From Methylomonas sp. 11b (GTDB lineage: Bacteria > Pseudomonadota > Gammaproteobacteria > Methylococcales > Methylomonadaceae): a stretch of 64,000 bases of DNA. The translations under genes were made by a program, and so were the position numbers. The stretch covers positions 3,157,741 through 3,221,740 of the forward strand of contig NZ_KI911557.1 of assembly GCF_000515215.1 (NCBI RefSeq). Direction: 5' to 3'. Below are positions 55,156-64,000 of this stretch, piece after piece. How positions within the stretch are numbered: the first letter of the stretch is position 1; each line of letters begins with the position of its first letter. Under the pieces are notes generated by a model. The model was not told the DNA's origin. It ran no database searches and worked only from the letters and a program-made list of their open reading frames with translations.

Positions 55156-56454
55156 CTAAATTGCGGCCTCGGGCGGCATTTGGCTAACCAACACCTTGTC
55201 AATGCGAGTGCCGTCGATATCGACGATCTCGAAACGCCATTGCCGGAATTCGAAGTTGTCCGTTACTTGGGGAATTTTTTCCAGGTAAAACAGAATGAAG
55301 CCGCCCACAGTGTGATAGGCATTGTCGGCCTCGCCGGGTAAATTGCCGTCCATACCGATCACCGTTTTCAAACGCTGAATCGATAAGCCGCCATCCACCA
55401 ACCACGAACCATCGCTACGTTGCACCACATCGATGTCCAGATTGGTGCGACTGGGCAGGTGGCCGACGATGGCTTTCAGCACATCACTGAGCGTCACCAA
55501 GCCCTCAATGTCGCCATATTCGTCTACGACCAGCGCCAGATCGGCTCGCTTTTCCTGGAAAAATTCCAGTAATTGCCTTAGCGTCATGGCTTCCGGCACA
55601 TATAACGGCGCATGCAGGATAGGTGCAATATCCAAGGCTGCACCGGCCATTGCCGGTTTCAGCAGATCGCTTCTTTGCAAGATTCCGACCACATTTTCCA
55701 GACCGTCTCGGCAGATTACCGCCCGGGCGTAGGGGCAGTCGGCGATTTCGGCGCGCACTGTCGCTTCCGGATCGCTTAAATCGATAGCGTATATCTGCTG
55801 CCGGGGCGTCATGGCCGCGCCGAGCATTTGTTCATCCAGTTGCAAGACGTTGCCGACCAAATGGCTTTCGCTGGCGTGAAACACGCCGGATTCCGCACCG
55901 ATTTCCATCAGCAGTTTGATTTCTTCGTTGGTGACGCTGGTCTGCGGCGGCCGATGCGCGCCGAATAGCCGTAGTATCAACGTACTAGACGACGACAGCA
56001 GCCAAACGACCGGACTGGCAACCTGCGACAGCGTATGCATAGGCCGGGCGATAAACACCGCAATCCGCTCCGGATGCAGCAAAGCCAGCCGCTTGGGCAC
56101 CAGTTCGCCGATGACTACGGAACAATAAGTAATCAGAAAGACTGTGGCGATTAGCGCAATACTCTGGGCGTAGGGCGTCAGCAGGGGGATGTTCAGCAGT
56201 TGCCGATACAAAGGCTCGGTCAAAGCCTCCTCACCCAACGCGCCACTGAGAATACCGACAGACGTGATGCCGACCTGCACCGTGGATAAAAACCGCGACG
56301 GATCTTTATGTAGCCTCAGTGCGGTACGTGCACCGGCGCGTTTTTCGCCGGCCAGTTTTTGTAGGCGGGCCAGCCCGGACGAGACCAGCGACATTTCCGA
56401 CATCGCAAACACGCCGTTGATCAGGATCAAAATCAGTATTAAGCCTATATCCAT
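55156..56454 (-). CDS. CNNM/CorC-HlyC-family transport protein
   Basis: A 432-residue protein. N-terminal DUF21 transmembrane domain (MDIGLILILILINGVFAMSEM, SVVIGELVPKRLALLHPERI), then a CBS pair (about 205-335: MTPRQQIYAIDLSDPEATVR, then VDEYGDIEGLVTLSDVLKAI), then the CorC_HlyC C-terminal domain (SQR-type WLVDGGLSIQRLKTVIG). The family is linked to Mg2+ and other divalent ion balance. It lies on the same strand, between the VWA gene and the RND adaptor, which suggests a small divalent-cation module inserted in the bat operon. Confidence 0.9.
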   Translation of the reverse strand: MDIGLILILILINGVFAMSEMSLVSSGLARLQKLAGEKRAGARTALRLHKDPSRFLSTVQVGITSVGILSGALGEEALTEPLYRQLLNIPLLTPYAQSIALIATVFLITYCSVVIGELVPKRLALLHPERIAVFIARPMHTLSQVASPVVWLLSSSSTLILRLFGAHRPPQTSVTNEEIKLLMEIGAESGVFHASESHLVGNVLQLDEQMLGAAMTPRQQIYAIDLSDPEATVRAEIADCPYARAVICRDGLENVVGILQRSDLLKPAMAGAALDIAPILHAPLYVPEAMTLRQLLEFFQEKRADLALVVDEYGDIEGLVTLSDVLKAIVGHLPSRTNLDIDVVQRSDGSWLVDGGLSIQRLKTVIGMDGNLPGEADNAYHTVGGFILFYLEKIPQVTDNFEFRQWRFEIVDIDGTRIDKVLVSQMPPEAAI

Positions 56455-56557
56455 CGTTTCATAGCACCACGAGTTGTTAGAGTGTCGGGCTTACGGTGCC
56501 TGGTTTTAATCAAGACCAAAGCCACCTTGAATTTTCAGTCTGTATTCCTACCGGGAT

Positions 56558-58345
56558 TTACCATGCCGGACCGGACTGGTTAGCTCGATTGCGCTGACCG
56601 TATTGATATTTGAATTTACGCTTCAACAAGCCGGTCGGCTCGTCCGGTATGCGCTTCAATAATTGCTCGTTGGCACGTTCTGTTTCATTTTTTTCCGTGG
56701 CTTGCGCAGCTTTTTCCTGGTCTGTCGGCTCTTGCTTGGGCGGCTGCGGCTCAGCTTGTTGTTTGGCCTCCGCTTCGGACTGTTGTTCTTCTTTTGCCTT
56801 ATTTTGTTCCGCGTCCTGCTTGGCGTCGGCTTTTTGCTGGTCTTGCGGCTTTTGCTCCTGCTGCGAGTCTTTATCGGCTTGATCAGACTTGCCGTCCTGC
56901 TGTTGCTGTTTTTGCTGTTGATCGGACGATTTCTGTTTGTCCTGTTTTTGCTCGTCTTGCTGATTTTTGTCCTGTGGCTTTTGTTCCTGTTCTTTCAACT
57001 TCTTCTCGACCAGTTCCTTATTGTATTTCGCGTCCTGATGCTTAGGATCAAGTTGCAGCGCCTGTTGATAGGCTTGCACGGCTTTCTGCAACTGGCCGGC
57101 CTGAGCCAAGGCATTGCCGCGATTGTAATGACCTTCCGCACTTTGGGTGTTTTTCAAGGTCTCGGCAGCTTCTTGATATTGACCGGCCTTATATTGCGCG
57201 GCAGCGCGCCAGTCTGGATTATCGAATTGCTCGGCTGCTTGCTGATATTGCTGTTGCTCGAAAGCCTGTTTGGCGCGTTGATCGGGCGTTTGCCACAGGC
57301 TCTGCCAGTCCAGGGCGTAGCTATTTTTCGGCAACGGCAATAAACACAGCAAGGCCAATAACAAACCTTTTCTAAATTGCAAAGCCGCCCAAGGCAATAC
57401 CAGCAACAGCAACCAGGGACCTTTTTCATCCCATTGTTGCAACAACAGATTGCTATCCAAATTTTCGCCACCAGTGTCGGCGCTATTGAACAAACGCCCC
57501 AAATTCTCGACATCCGCATCGTTTGCGGTCACCGGCTGATAAATACCGCGACCATGCTGGGCTAACGTGCTCAGCGCGGCCTCGTCCAACTTCGCGACCA
57601 CGATAGCGCCATTACTGTCCTTTAAAAACCCGGCCCCCTGTAACTGGATAGGCGCCCCTTCCGGCGTGCCCATCGCCAGTACCGAGAGCCGATAATCGCC
57701 CAGCCAGTGTTCGGCCTGCTCGGCCACATCGGCATCGGCGCCGTCGGTGACCAGCAGGATATGTCCCTTGACCAGGCCGGCCTGGCGCAGCAAAGCCACC
57801 GCCGCATTCAATGCCAGACTGGTGTTGCTGCCCGGACTGGGCATGATGTCGGTGGTCAGCGCGGTTAGCTGGCTATCGATGGTAGCGGTATCGTTGGTCA
57901 ACGGTGTGACGGTAAAGGCATCGCCGCCGTAGACCAGCAGCGCGGTTTGACCGTCCTTGCGTTGCTTCAGTAAATCGGCGATTTTGTAGCGGGCCTTGCC
58001 GATACGGCTGGGTTTGATGTCGGCGGCATCCATGGATTTGGACAAATCCAGCGCAATCACCAGCGCAGCATCGTTTCTAAAGGCCGGGCCGGGCAGGCGC
58101 TGCCAGGTCGGACCGGCCAATGCAACGATGGTCAGCAACGCGGCAAAACCGGCGCCGAACAGATGCCCGCGCGATTGTTGCAGCGGTTTGTCTTGCAAAA
58201 TAAAGGGCAACAACTCGGCATCGCAGACTTCGCTCCAGTTACCGCGCCCATGCCGATGCCGCACCAACAAGATCAAAAACAGCGCGGCCGGTAATACAGC
58301 CAGCAACCACCAGGGCCGCAGGAAATGAAAATCGGCAAAATTCAT
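56558..58345 (-). CDS. BatB/BatC fusion: VWA domain protein with TPR tail
   Basis: About 595 residues from ATG 58345, which overlaps the batA stop (ATGA). Two N-terminal spans flank the start (FLRPWWLLAVLPAALFLILL), then a VWA domain with the metal site ALDLSKSMD (about 98) in the DxSxS form, TPLTNDTATIDSQLTALTTD and GHILLVTDGADADV. A third span, LLLLVLPWAALQFRKGLLLA, leads to a TPR region (QAFEQQQYQQAAEQFDNPDW, YNRGNALAQAGQLQKAVQAY) and a 120-residue tail of Gln, Lys, Glu and Asp, a low-complexity stretch. In Bacteroides these are separate BatB and BatC proteins; here they are fused, which is common in proteobacteria. Confidence 0.88.
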   Translation of the reverse strand: MNFADFHFLRPWWLLAVLPAALFLILLVRHRHGRGNWSEVCDAELLPFILQDKPLQQSRGHLFGAGFAALLTIVALAGPTWQRLPGPAFRNDAALVIALDLSKSMDAADIKPSRIGKARYKIADLLKQRKDGQTALLVYGGDAFTVTPLTNDTATIDSQLTALTTDIMPSPGSNTSLALNAAVALLRQAGLVKGHILLVTDGADADVAEQAEHWLGDYRLSVLAMGTPEGAPIQLQGAGFLKDSNGAIVVAKLDEAALSTLAQHGRGIYQPVTANDADVENLGRLFNSADTGGENLDSNLLLQQWDEKGPWLLLLVLPWAALQFRKGLLLALLCLLPLPKNSYALDWQSLWQTPDQRAKQAFEQQQYQQAAEQFDNPDWRAAAQYKAGQYQEAAETLKNTQSAEGHYNRGNALAQAGQLQKAVQAYQQALQLDPKHQDAKYNKELVEKKLKEQEQKPQDKNQQDEQKQDKQKSSDQQQKQQQQDGKSDQADKDSQQEQKPQDQQKADAKQDAEQNKAKEEQQSEAEAKQQAEPQPPKQEPTDQEKAAQATEKNETERANEQLLKRIPDEPTGLLKRKFKYQYGQRNRANQSGPAW

Positions 58346-59328
58346 GACCACCTCAATCGGGCCAAGGTTAACCTGCCCGTCAATAACAAGGCCAGGCCCA
58401 GCGGCCAATAAAACAATTCGCTGCGCGGCCGGAAGTATTGTTTGTCTTTTTCAACCGGTTCCAGTTGATCCAGCATGCGGTAGATTTTTTCCAGCTCTTC
58501 GGTGTTTCGAGCCCGGAAATAATGGCCACCGGTGGCTTCGGCAATCGCGGTCAGAGTCTTTTCGTCCAGATCGGCGGAGGGGTTGACGCGGCGGGTGCCG
58601 AACAGGCTGCGCACCAACACTTCGTCGGCGCCTATGCCTATCGTGTAGATTTTCAGTTTGTGTTCTGCAGCCAGTTCAGCCGCTTTCAAAGGCGTCAACT
58701 CCCCGGCGGTATTGGCGCCGTCGGTCAACAAAATCAACACCCGGCTGGCATCTTGCTGCTGTTGCAGACGTTTGATTGCCAAACCGATAGCGTCGCCTAT
58801 CGAGGTTTTCGGGTCGTCCTCGGTAATGCCTATAAACGCCTCGTGCAACAAGGTTTGCACGGTCTTGCGATCAAAAGTCAACGGCACATGTAAATAAGCT
58901 TGCGTACCGAACAGGATCAAACCCAAGCGGTCACCGACCCGGCGTTGAATAAAATCGCCGGCCACTTGCTTGATGGCGGTTAAGCGATCCACGCGCTGCT
59001 TGCCGAGGATGAAATCTTCCTCCTGCATACTGCCGGATACGTCCACTGCCAGCATCAAGTCGCGGCCGCTGACTGCTTGCTCGATGGGTTCGCCCAGCCA
59101 TTGCGGACGAGCGGCCGCCACCAGCAAACACAGCCAAGCCAGAGCCGCCAACCACAGCGGCCAGCGCTTCTCGCTACTAACCACCCGACTGGCGCCGGGG
59201 CCGAAATCGTCCAGAAACGGTACTTTCAATGCCGCTTGTTGGGCGACGGCACGTGCCGGCAACAGCCAACGCAATAACAGCGGTAGCGGTAACAACCATA
59301 ACAACCAAGGCCAGTGCAATTCGATCAT
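58342..59328 (-). CDS. BatA, VWA domain membrane protein
   Basis: About 328 residues from ATG 59328, whose ATGA overlaps the DUF4381 stop. Short N-terminal span (HWPWLLWLLPLPLLLRWLLP), a second at WPLWLAALAWLCLLVAAARP, the VWA metal site AVDVSGSMQEEDF (DxSxS form), TAIKQVAGDFIQRRVGDRLG, VLILLTDGANTAGELTPLKA, and a last span at the C-terminus. BatA is thought to work with BatB and BatD and a MoxR-type ATPase in envelope processes. Neither the MoxR gene nor the DUF58 gene of the usual cluster is seen here. Confidence 0.88.
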   Translation of the reverse strand: MIELHWPWLLWLLPLPLLLRWLLPARAVAQQAALKVPFLDDFGPGASRVVSSEKRWPLWLAALAWLCLLVAAARPQWLGEPIEQAVSGRDLMLAVDVSGSMQEEDFILGKQRVDRLTAIKQVAGDFIQRRVGDRLGLILFGTQAYLHVPLTFDRKTVQTLLHEAFIGITEDDPKTSIGDAIGLAIKRLQQQQDASRVLILLTDGANTAGELTPLKAAELAAEHKLKIYTIGIGADEVLVRSLFGTRRVNPSADLDEKTLTAIAEATGGHYFRARNTEELEKIYRMLDQLEPVEKDKQYFRPRSELFYWPLGLALLLTGRLTLARLRWS

Positions 59329-59792
59329 CTTTTTTTCGCCTGCTGCTTCAACCAGCGTTCGCACAACTCGAATAACGCCTCCAGTTCTGCGTCGGACGGT
59401 GGTGTTTGCCGGTAATGGCCGTCGGCCAGACAACGGCCGGGACCTTGACTAAACGGTGCATCCGGTAGGGATTGGTCCAGGTAGCTTAGCCAAGCCTCGC
59501 CACGCAAGCTGGCAGCATCGCTGCGCGGCGCAGTACTGATGGCTACGCGCCGCAACAAGGCGGACAAGGCCGCCAGAGTCTGTCTGGTATCGGCGCCGCT
59601 ATCCCGGCGAATGGCGGACAACAACTTGGCGGCAGTTTTGGCCGCAGTCTGGCGGCGGATGCGTTTATAAAAATAGCGGCACAAAAAAATCAGTAACGGC
59701 AGCAATACCACTAACAACCACCAGCCCGGCGCCGGTGGCCAAAATGTCACCGAATCGGGCAAATGAATATCTTTTAAAGGCAATGGTTCCAT
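59325..59792 (-). CDS. DUF4381 membrane protein of the bat cluster
   Basis: A 155-residue protein, with one span (WWLLVVLLPLLIFLCRYFYK) after a start DSVTFWPPAPG. The rest is a helical cytoplasmic domain (LLSAIRRDSGADTRQTLAAL, LLRRVAISTAP, GEAWLSYLDQSLPDAPFSQG), typical of DUF4381. Its place ahead of batA is standard in proteobacterial bat operons. It is coupled to batA by an ATGA overlap. Function unknown beyond that link. Confidence 0.85.
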   Translation of the reverse strand: MEPLPLKDIHLPDSVTFWPPAPGWWLLVVLLPLLIFLCRYFYKRIRRQTAAKTAAKLLSAIRRDSGADTRQTLAALSALLRRVAISTAPRSDAASLRGEAWLSYLDQSLPDAPFSQGPGRCLADGHYRQTPPSDAELEALFELCERWLKQQAKKR

Positions 59793-59801
59793 GTTGAATG
59801 T

Positions 59802-62800
59802 CTACATCTCGTCCAAATTGGGGAGTGGGGTATACAAAACCAGCAGGTCGTCGATTTGCAGCTGAATAGCCCGCAGATCGTTAAATCCTGCTCGCGCGGC
59901 ATCGCGCTGGCCAGCTTCGTAGCGCTTTAGCAGACTCTCGGCCAGCACATGTAGTTGCCGTTGTAATTGTTCGATACTTTCCAGCCAATCATGGGCATAC
60001 TGTTTGTCGTGTTGTACTTGCTTCAACCAACGGCCCAGATGGGTACGGCGCTGGTCCATGATGGGCCAGCTTTTCACGACACCTTGCGGCTCCGCGAATA
60101 GACAGGCTTGTACCCGTTGCAACCACTGCCGGGTGTCGAACCGGCGAATCGCAATGTCGATCTGTTCTGCCGACAGCTCGGCCTCCGCATAAATTTGCCA
60201 GTCGCCGAAAGGCCGGTAAGCAATCACCCAGTCCGCAATCGCCGCAGCAGGCATCGGACGGGCAATCGCGTAACCTTGCAGCAGATGGCAACCCAGCAGC
60301 AACAGCACGATGCCTTGTTCCTGGCTTTCCACGCCTTCCGCGACGACTTCCCGGTTAAAAGCCTGGCTGAGTGCGATCACGCTTTCGATGATGGCGTAGT
60401 CGTCGGGATCGTCGAGCATATCGCGGACAAAGGTCTGATCGATCTTGACGGTATCTACCGATAAATGCCGCAAATGCGTCAACGAGGAGTAGCCGGTACC
60501 GAAGTCGTCCAGGGCCACGCTGATCCCCAGTTGTTCCCGGCAGCTTTTGATAATCCGGTTCACCGCCGACAAATCATCCAATGCGGTGCTTTCCAGAATT
60601 TCCAATTGCAGATAACGGGCATCCAGTTCCGGATGAAGGCGCAACGTTTCTTCTATATAAGCGCCGATGCCGGACCACAGCAGATGATAGGAGGAGATAT
60701 TGACGCTGACCTCCAACAATAGCCCCCGCGCGTGCCAACCGGCCAACTGCTCGCAGGCTTGCGCAATGACCCAATTGCCGATGCGGATTTCCAGATCGGT
60801 GGAGGCAATCACCGGCAGAAACTCCAACGGCGGCACCATGCCGCGCTGCGGATGCTGCCAACGGATCAAGGCTTCCACGCCTTTAACCTGGCCGGTTTTT
60901 ATGTCGACCTTGGGTTGGTAATACATGCACAATTCGTTATTTAAAAACGCCGCTTCGATGTCGCGCAACTGTTGGTGGCGATGCATGACTTGTTGGTCGT
61001 GGCTGGCATCGAACAACTGGCAACGGTTTTTACCGGCCAATTTGGCCTGGTACATGGCATAGTCGGCATGCCGCAATAAGGCGTCGGCGTCGGCATCATC
61101 CAGCGGATACACGGTAAAACCGCTACTGGCGCCGACCGAAATAGGCTGATCGTCGATGACATACGGCAGGGCGATCGCCCGATGAATCCGCATGATGGTT
61201 TGTTCGCATTGCTCGATCGAGTCTACATTGCCCAACAACAGCGCAAATTCGTCACCACCGTGCCGGGATACGCTGTCTTCCTCGCGAATCGCGTTTTTGA
61301 TTCGTTCGGCCACTTCAACCAACACCCGATCACCGATGTCGTGGCCGAATTGGTCGTTGACCGGCTTGAAGCCGTCCAGGTCCAGAAAGCAAATCGCCAG
61401 CAAGGTGTTTTCCCGCTTGCTGTGGGCGATGGCCTGATTCAAGCGATCAGCGAATAAAATCCGATTCGGCAGGCGGGTGAGCGGATCGTAATGAGCAAAC
61501 AATTCCAGCAGCTGTTGCTGCTGCTTGGCCTGCGTGACATCGGAAAATAGCCCGATATAGTGAGTGACCTTGCCGTCGGCATCGCACAAGGCGGAAACCG
61601 TCAGCCATTGCGCATACAACTCGCCGTTTTTTTTGCGGTTCCACAATTCGCCTTGCCAATGTTGCGCTTCACGCAAGGCTTGCCACATATCCCGGTAAAA
61701 ATCCGCACCGTATTTGCCGGACTGCAAGATACTGGGGTTTCGGCCTATCACTTCGGCCCGGCTATAGCCGGTAATTTCGGAAAAAGTCGGATTCACATCG
61801 ACGATGATTCCGGTGGGATCGGTAATTAAAATGCCTTCGTGCGCCTCGCTGAATACCCGCGCGGCCAGTTTCAGATGTTCTTCGGCCTGCTTGCGTTCGG
61901 TAATGTCGCGGGTCAAACCCAACAGGGCCGCGATATTACCTTCAGCATCGCGCATTGGCACCGCGTGGGTGTCTAACCAGCGTTGCCGGCCTTTCAGGCC
62001 GACGATTTCAAATTCCAGTGTGCCTGATGCGCCGGCAAACACCCGTCGAGTCAATTTTTCAAAAGCAGTCCGGTATCGGGGCAACACCAAGTCTCCCAGG
62101 CGTCCTTGTTGGGCTTGTTCCAGCGTGTCGGCCTCTATCATGTCCAGACCGGCGCGGTTCATTTGCAATAAGCTGCCGTCCCGTCCCAGCAGTTTCACGC
62201 ACTCCGGTTCAGAATCGACGATAGTGCGCAGCTTTAATTCCGATTCCTTGGCGATATTGGCAGCGGTTTCCAACTCCGCAACCGCATCGGCCAATGCCTG
62301 GGTGCGTTCTTCCACCAACGCTTGCACGGAGGCGGTTCTGCCGCTGATGATCAGCAATAAAATACTCAGCAAGCTGGTAAAACAGAGCCCGCCGATCAGC
62401 GTAATCAAAGGTAGCGTTGAACCTTGTTCGTTGACAAAATCGCTATCCGGAGTGACGGTAATTTGCCAATTACGATCCACAAACGCAAAGCTACGCTGCC
62501 ATTTTTTCAAGTCGTAGTTTAACGACACCTGCTTGCGTACCGGTTTTACATACAAAGCAGTTTCTCCGGCGGGCGCGCTGAGATCATCAATGCTGATGCC
62601 CAGCGTATCGGTGTTAAGCCCCCTGGTAACTATTTCCACCATTTTGGTCGGCAGAACGATTGCAGTGACATAGCCGGCAATATCCAAGGCGTCGCCGTCA
62701 GCGTTACGCCGGCGAACCGGAATGGACACCAAAATGCCGGGATCCGTATCGTCACGCTGTATCAGCGTCAGTTTTTGCGAGGCGGTAGGTTTACCGCTGG

Positions 62801-63959
62801 CGCGGGCCAGATTTTTTGCTTGGCGGCTAAGTGGATTTGTCATGGAATCGAAGCCGAAGGCTTTTTCGTTGCCGGCCATCGGCTCCACAAACATGATTGG
62901 AAAATACTCCGGTCTGGCGCTGGCTTTCACCAATTGACCGGTACTGTCTCGTTCGATAACCCGAAAATCAGGAAATCCTTCGGCGCGGACTGCTTGTTCG
63001 AAGGCAGGCAAATCGGCTTGGGCGATCAGAGGTAGCCATTCCAGGGCCTGAATTTCCGGATGGCGTTGCAGGATACCCTGGGAAAATACGCTGAATTCGG
63101 CTCTATTCACTTGCCCGGATGCCAAAAATACATCTCTTAGCGCCAGCGTACTGTCGATTACATCAATGGCATATTCCACCAGCAGCCGGTCTATCTCGCC
63201 GGCCCGACTATCGAAAGCTTGTTGAATGCGCGTGCGTTCCGCTTGAAAGGCTTGCAAAAATACCAGTACCAATGCCAGCAGTGTGCCCAATAAAGGCAGC
63301 GCTACACTCAAGCGCCGCGCTTGCCAAAGCGCACGGGGGCGTCCGAAATAACAAAACAATAGCGGCGTCACAATCATCACGCCCAAACTGTCGCCAACCC
63401 ACCAGTTTCGCCAGGACGACCAGAGTTGCGCATGGCTCATCAAGTCCAATGAATAAAGTACGGATCCGCCGACGCTGGGTGCTATCAGACAGGCTACCGG
63501 TCCGGCCAGGACAAAAAACTTGAGGATGGCGGCAGGACTATCCAATTTTGGCAAACCCGGCTCTACGTAGGCTTTGGATAAGGCCAGGGCCACCAGCGCT
63601 TGCAAGGCGCTGCCGCCACCAATTGCAAAGGAAGACATCGCGGTTTGAGCGGTGAGTTGACCGGAAAACTCAATAGTCACCAGGAAATTGCTTAGCGCTG
63701 CGCCCAGCCAGATTCCGGGCCAAAGCTTGCGGCCGCCGATAAACAGCGCGGCCAGTGCGATCCCGGCCGGCGGCCATAGCGGACTGGCATAGCCGGGCGG
63801 AATGATCATTTTGACGCCCAGCCAGCCGCCGACAAACATCAACAAACTCAGTATGCCGATATGTACCAGCCGTATTAAAGGCCCAATAGGCGCGGTATTT
63901 CGGCGGTCTGGCTTTTGCGACGATACATCGGCTGAGTTGAACAACTTGGAAATTTGCAT
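59802..63959 (-). CDS. MASE1-CHASE-PAS-PAS-GGDEF-EAL protein with CZB-like tail
   Basis: A 1,385-residue c-di-GMP sensor-effector. MASE1 membrane domain (about 25-230, GYASPLWPPAGIALAALFIG), CHASE periplasmic domain (about 245-470, EIQALEWLPLIAQADLPAFE), a last span (LITLIGGLCFTSLLSILLLI), two PAS domains (about 575-820), a GGDEF domain with RHGGDEF (intact) and an I-site RxxD five residues before it (REED), then an EAL domain with VEALIRW and DDFGTGYSSL. Both enzyme sites look complete. The last 115 residues (THLGRWLKQVQHDKQYAHDW, LHVLAESLLKRYEAGQ) look like a zinc-binding CZB domain with His at the usual Cys. It lies just upstream of the bat genes, in the place where DUF58 is usual. Confidence 0.9.
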   Translation of the reverse strand: MQISKLFNSADVSSQKPDRRNTAPIGPLIRLVHIGILSLLMFVGGWLGVKMIIPPGYASPLWPPAGIALAALFIGGRKLWPGIWLGAALSNFLVTIEFSGQLTAQTAMSSFAIGGGSALQALVALALSKAYVEPGLPKLDSPAAILKFFVLAGPVACLIAPSVGGSVLYSLDLMSHAQLWSSWRNWWVGDSLGVMIVTPLLFCYFGRPRALWQARRLSVALPLLGTLLALVLVFLQAFQAERTRIQQAFDSRAGEIDRLLVEYAIDVIDSTLALRDVFLASGQVNRAEFSVFSQGILQRHPEIQALEWLPLIAQADLPAFEQAVRAEGFPDFRVIERDSTGQLVKASARPEYFPIMFVEPMAGNEKAFGFDSMTNPLSRQAKNLARASGKPTASQKLTLIQRDDTDPGILVSIPVRRRNADGDALDIAGYVTAIVLPTKMVEIVTRGLNTDTLGISIDDLSAPAGETALYVKPVRKQVSLNYDLKKWQRSFAFVDRNWQITVTPDSDFVNEQGSTLPLITLIGGLCFTSLLSILLLIISGRTASVQALVEERTQALADAVAELETAANIAKESELKLRTIVDSEPECVKLLGRDGSLLQMNRAGLDMIEADTLEQAQQGRLGDLVLPRYRTAFEKLTRRVFAGASGTLEFEIVGLKGRQRWLDTHAVPMRDAEGNIAALLGLTRDITERKQAEEHLKLAARVFSEAHEGILITDPTGIIVDVNPTFSEITGYSRAEVIGRNPSILQSGKYGADFYRDMWQALREAQHWQGELWNRKKNGELYAQWLTVSALCDADGKVTHYIGLFSDVTQAKQQQQLLELFAHYDPLTRLPNRILFADRLNQAIAHSKRENTLLAICFLDLDGFKPVNDQFGHDIGDRVLVEVAERIKNAIREEDSVSRHGGDEFALLLGNVDSIEQCEQTIMRIHRAIALPYVIDDQPISVGASSGFTVYPLDDADADALLRHADYAMYQAKLAGKNRCQLFDASHDQQVMHRHQQLRDIEAAFLNNELCMYYQPKVDIKTGQVKGVEALIRWQHPQRGMVPPLEFLPVIASTDLEIRIGNWVIAQACEQLAGWHARGLLLEVSVNISSYHLLWSGIGAYIEETLRLHPELDARYLQLEILESTALDDLSAVNRIIKSCREQLGISVALDDFGTGYSSLTHLRHLSVDTVKIDQTFVRDMLDDPDDYAIIESVIALSQAFNREVVAEGVESQEQGIVLLLLGCHLLQGYAIARPMPAAAIADWVIAYRPFGDWQIYAEAELSAEQIDIAIRRFDTRQWLQRVQACLFAEPQGVVKSWPIMDQRRTHLGRWLKQVQHDKQYAHDWLESIEQLQRQLHVLAESLLKRYEAGQRDAARAGFNDLRAIQLQIDDLLVLYTPLPNLDEM

Positions 63960-64000
63960 GGCCTGATTGAGAACTTTTTAGGCCGCCGGATGCGCGCGGG

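Noticed and set aside
56663..57343. Long antisense frame with very hydrophobic, Leu-rich product
   Set aside because: It is the complement of the Gln/Lys-rich low-complexity tail and TPR region of the VWA-TPR gene, not a real gene.
61804..62517. Plus-strand frame of 237 codons within the GGDEF-EAL gene
   Set aside because: Antisense shadow of the PAS and linker region, with no motif or ribosome site.

Overview
The window reads as a chromosomal segment of a gammaproteobacterium. The order and type of the housekeeping genes (yicC, kinase, rph, rdgB; rlmH, maf, rng, yhdP; trxA, rho, rhlB; moaC/DE) and the long-form DabA bicarbonate cluster fit a Methylomonas-like methanotroph. That placement is inference: no methane-oxidation gene lies in the window.

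Bases 1 to about 9,100 are accessory DNA. On the minus strand is a cassette of a zinc-ribbon protein, a large serine recombinase and two ParB/RepB-type proteins; the last runs off the left edge. Then on the plus strand come a Fic protein with its own inhibitory motif, a cluster of palindromic AATTATGAGAT repeats, a PD-(D/E)xK nuclease, and the wreck of a Gabija-like OLD ATPase plus UvrD helicase pair joined by an internal deletion. After these lie a C-terminal scrap of a type I restriction HsdR, a truncated XRE regulator, an intact XRE regulator behind phased direct repeats, and an orphan TnsA-like endonuclease. This is a defence and mobile-element graveyard with a few intact genes.

Bases 9,400 to 17,800 hold yicC, a Ser/Thr kinase, rph-rdgB-phosphotransferase, a tiny membrane protein, two lipoproteins and a penicillin-acylase-type hydrolase.

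Bases 18,000 to 30,150 (minus strand) are the metabolic centrepiece: an inorganic-carbon uptake cluster with DabA, the NuoL-like DabB, three further NuoM-like antiporter subunits, a beta-carbonic anhydrase and a SulP transporter. Together these would take up bicarbonate and interconvert CO2 and HCO3-. An intergenic repeat element splits the first NuoM-like gene from dabA.

Bases 30,400 to 49,000 are mostly core genes: rlmH-maf-rng-yhdP, a Nit-type amidase and a BamC-like lipoprotein, moaC opposite moaDE, a GH5 glucanase, and an SbmA/YddA-type ABC protein whose nucleotide-binding domain has lost its catalytic motifs. These are followed by trxA-rho, rhlB, yrfG, a chemoreceptor and nudE.

Bases 49,050 to 63,960 (minus strand) carry a Bat (VWA) operon, DUF4381-batA-batB/C. 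Its batD is separated from the rest by a CNNM/CorC protein and a heavy-metal RND pump with its adaptor. Upstream is a 1,385-residue MASE1-CHASE-PAS-PAS-GGDEF-EAL protein with a CZB-like tail.
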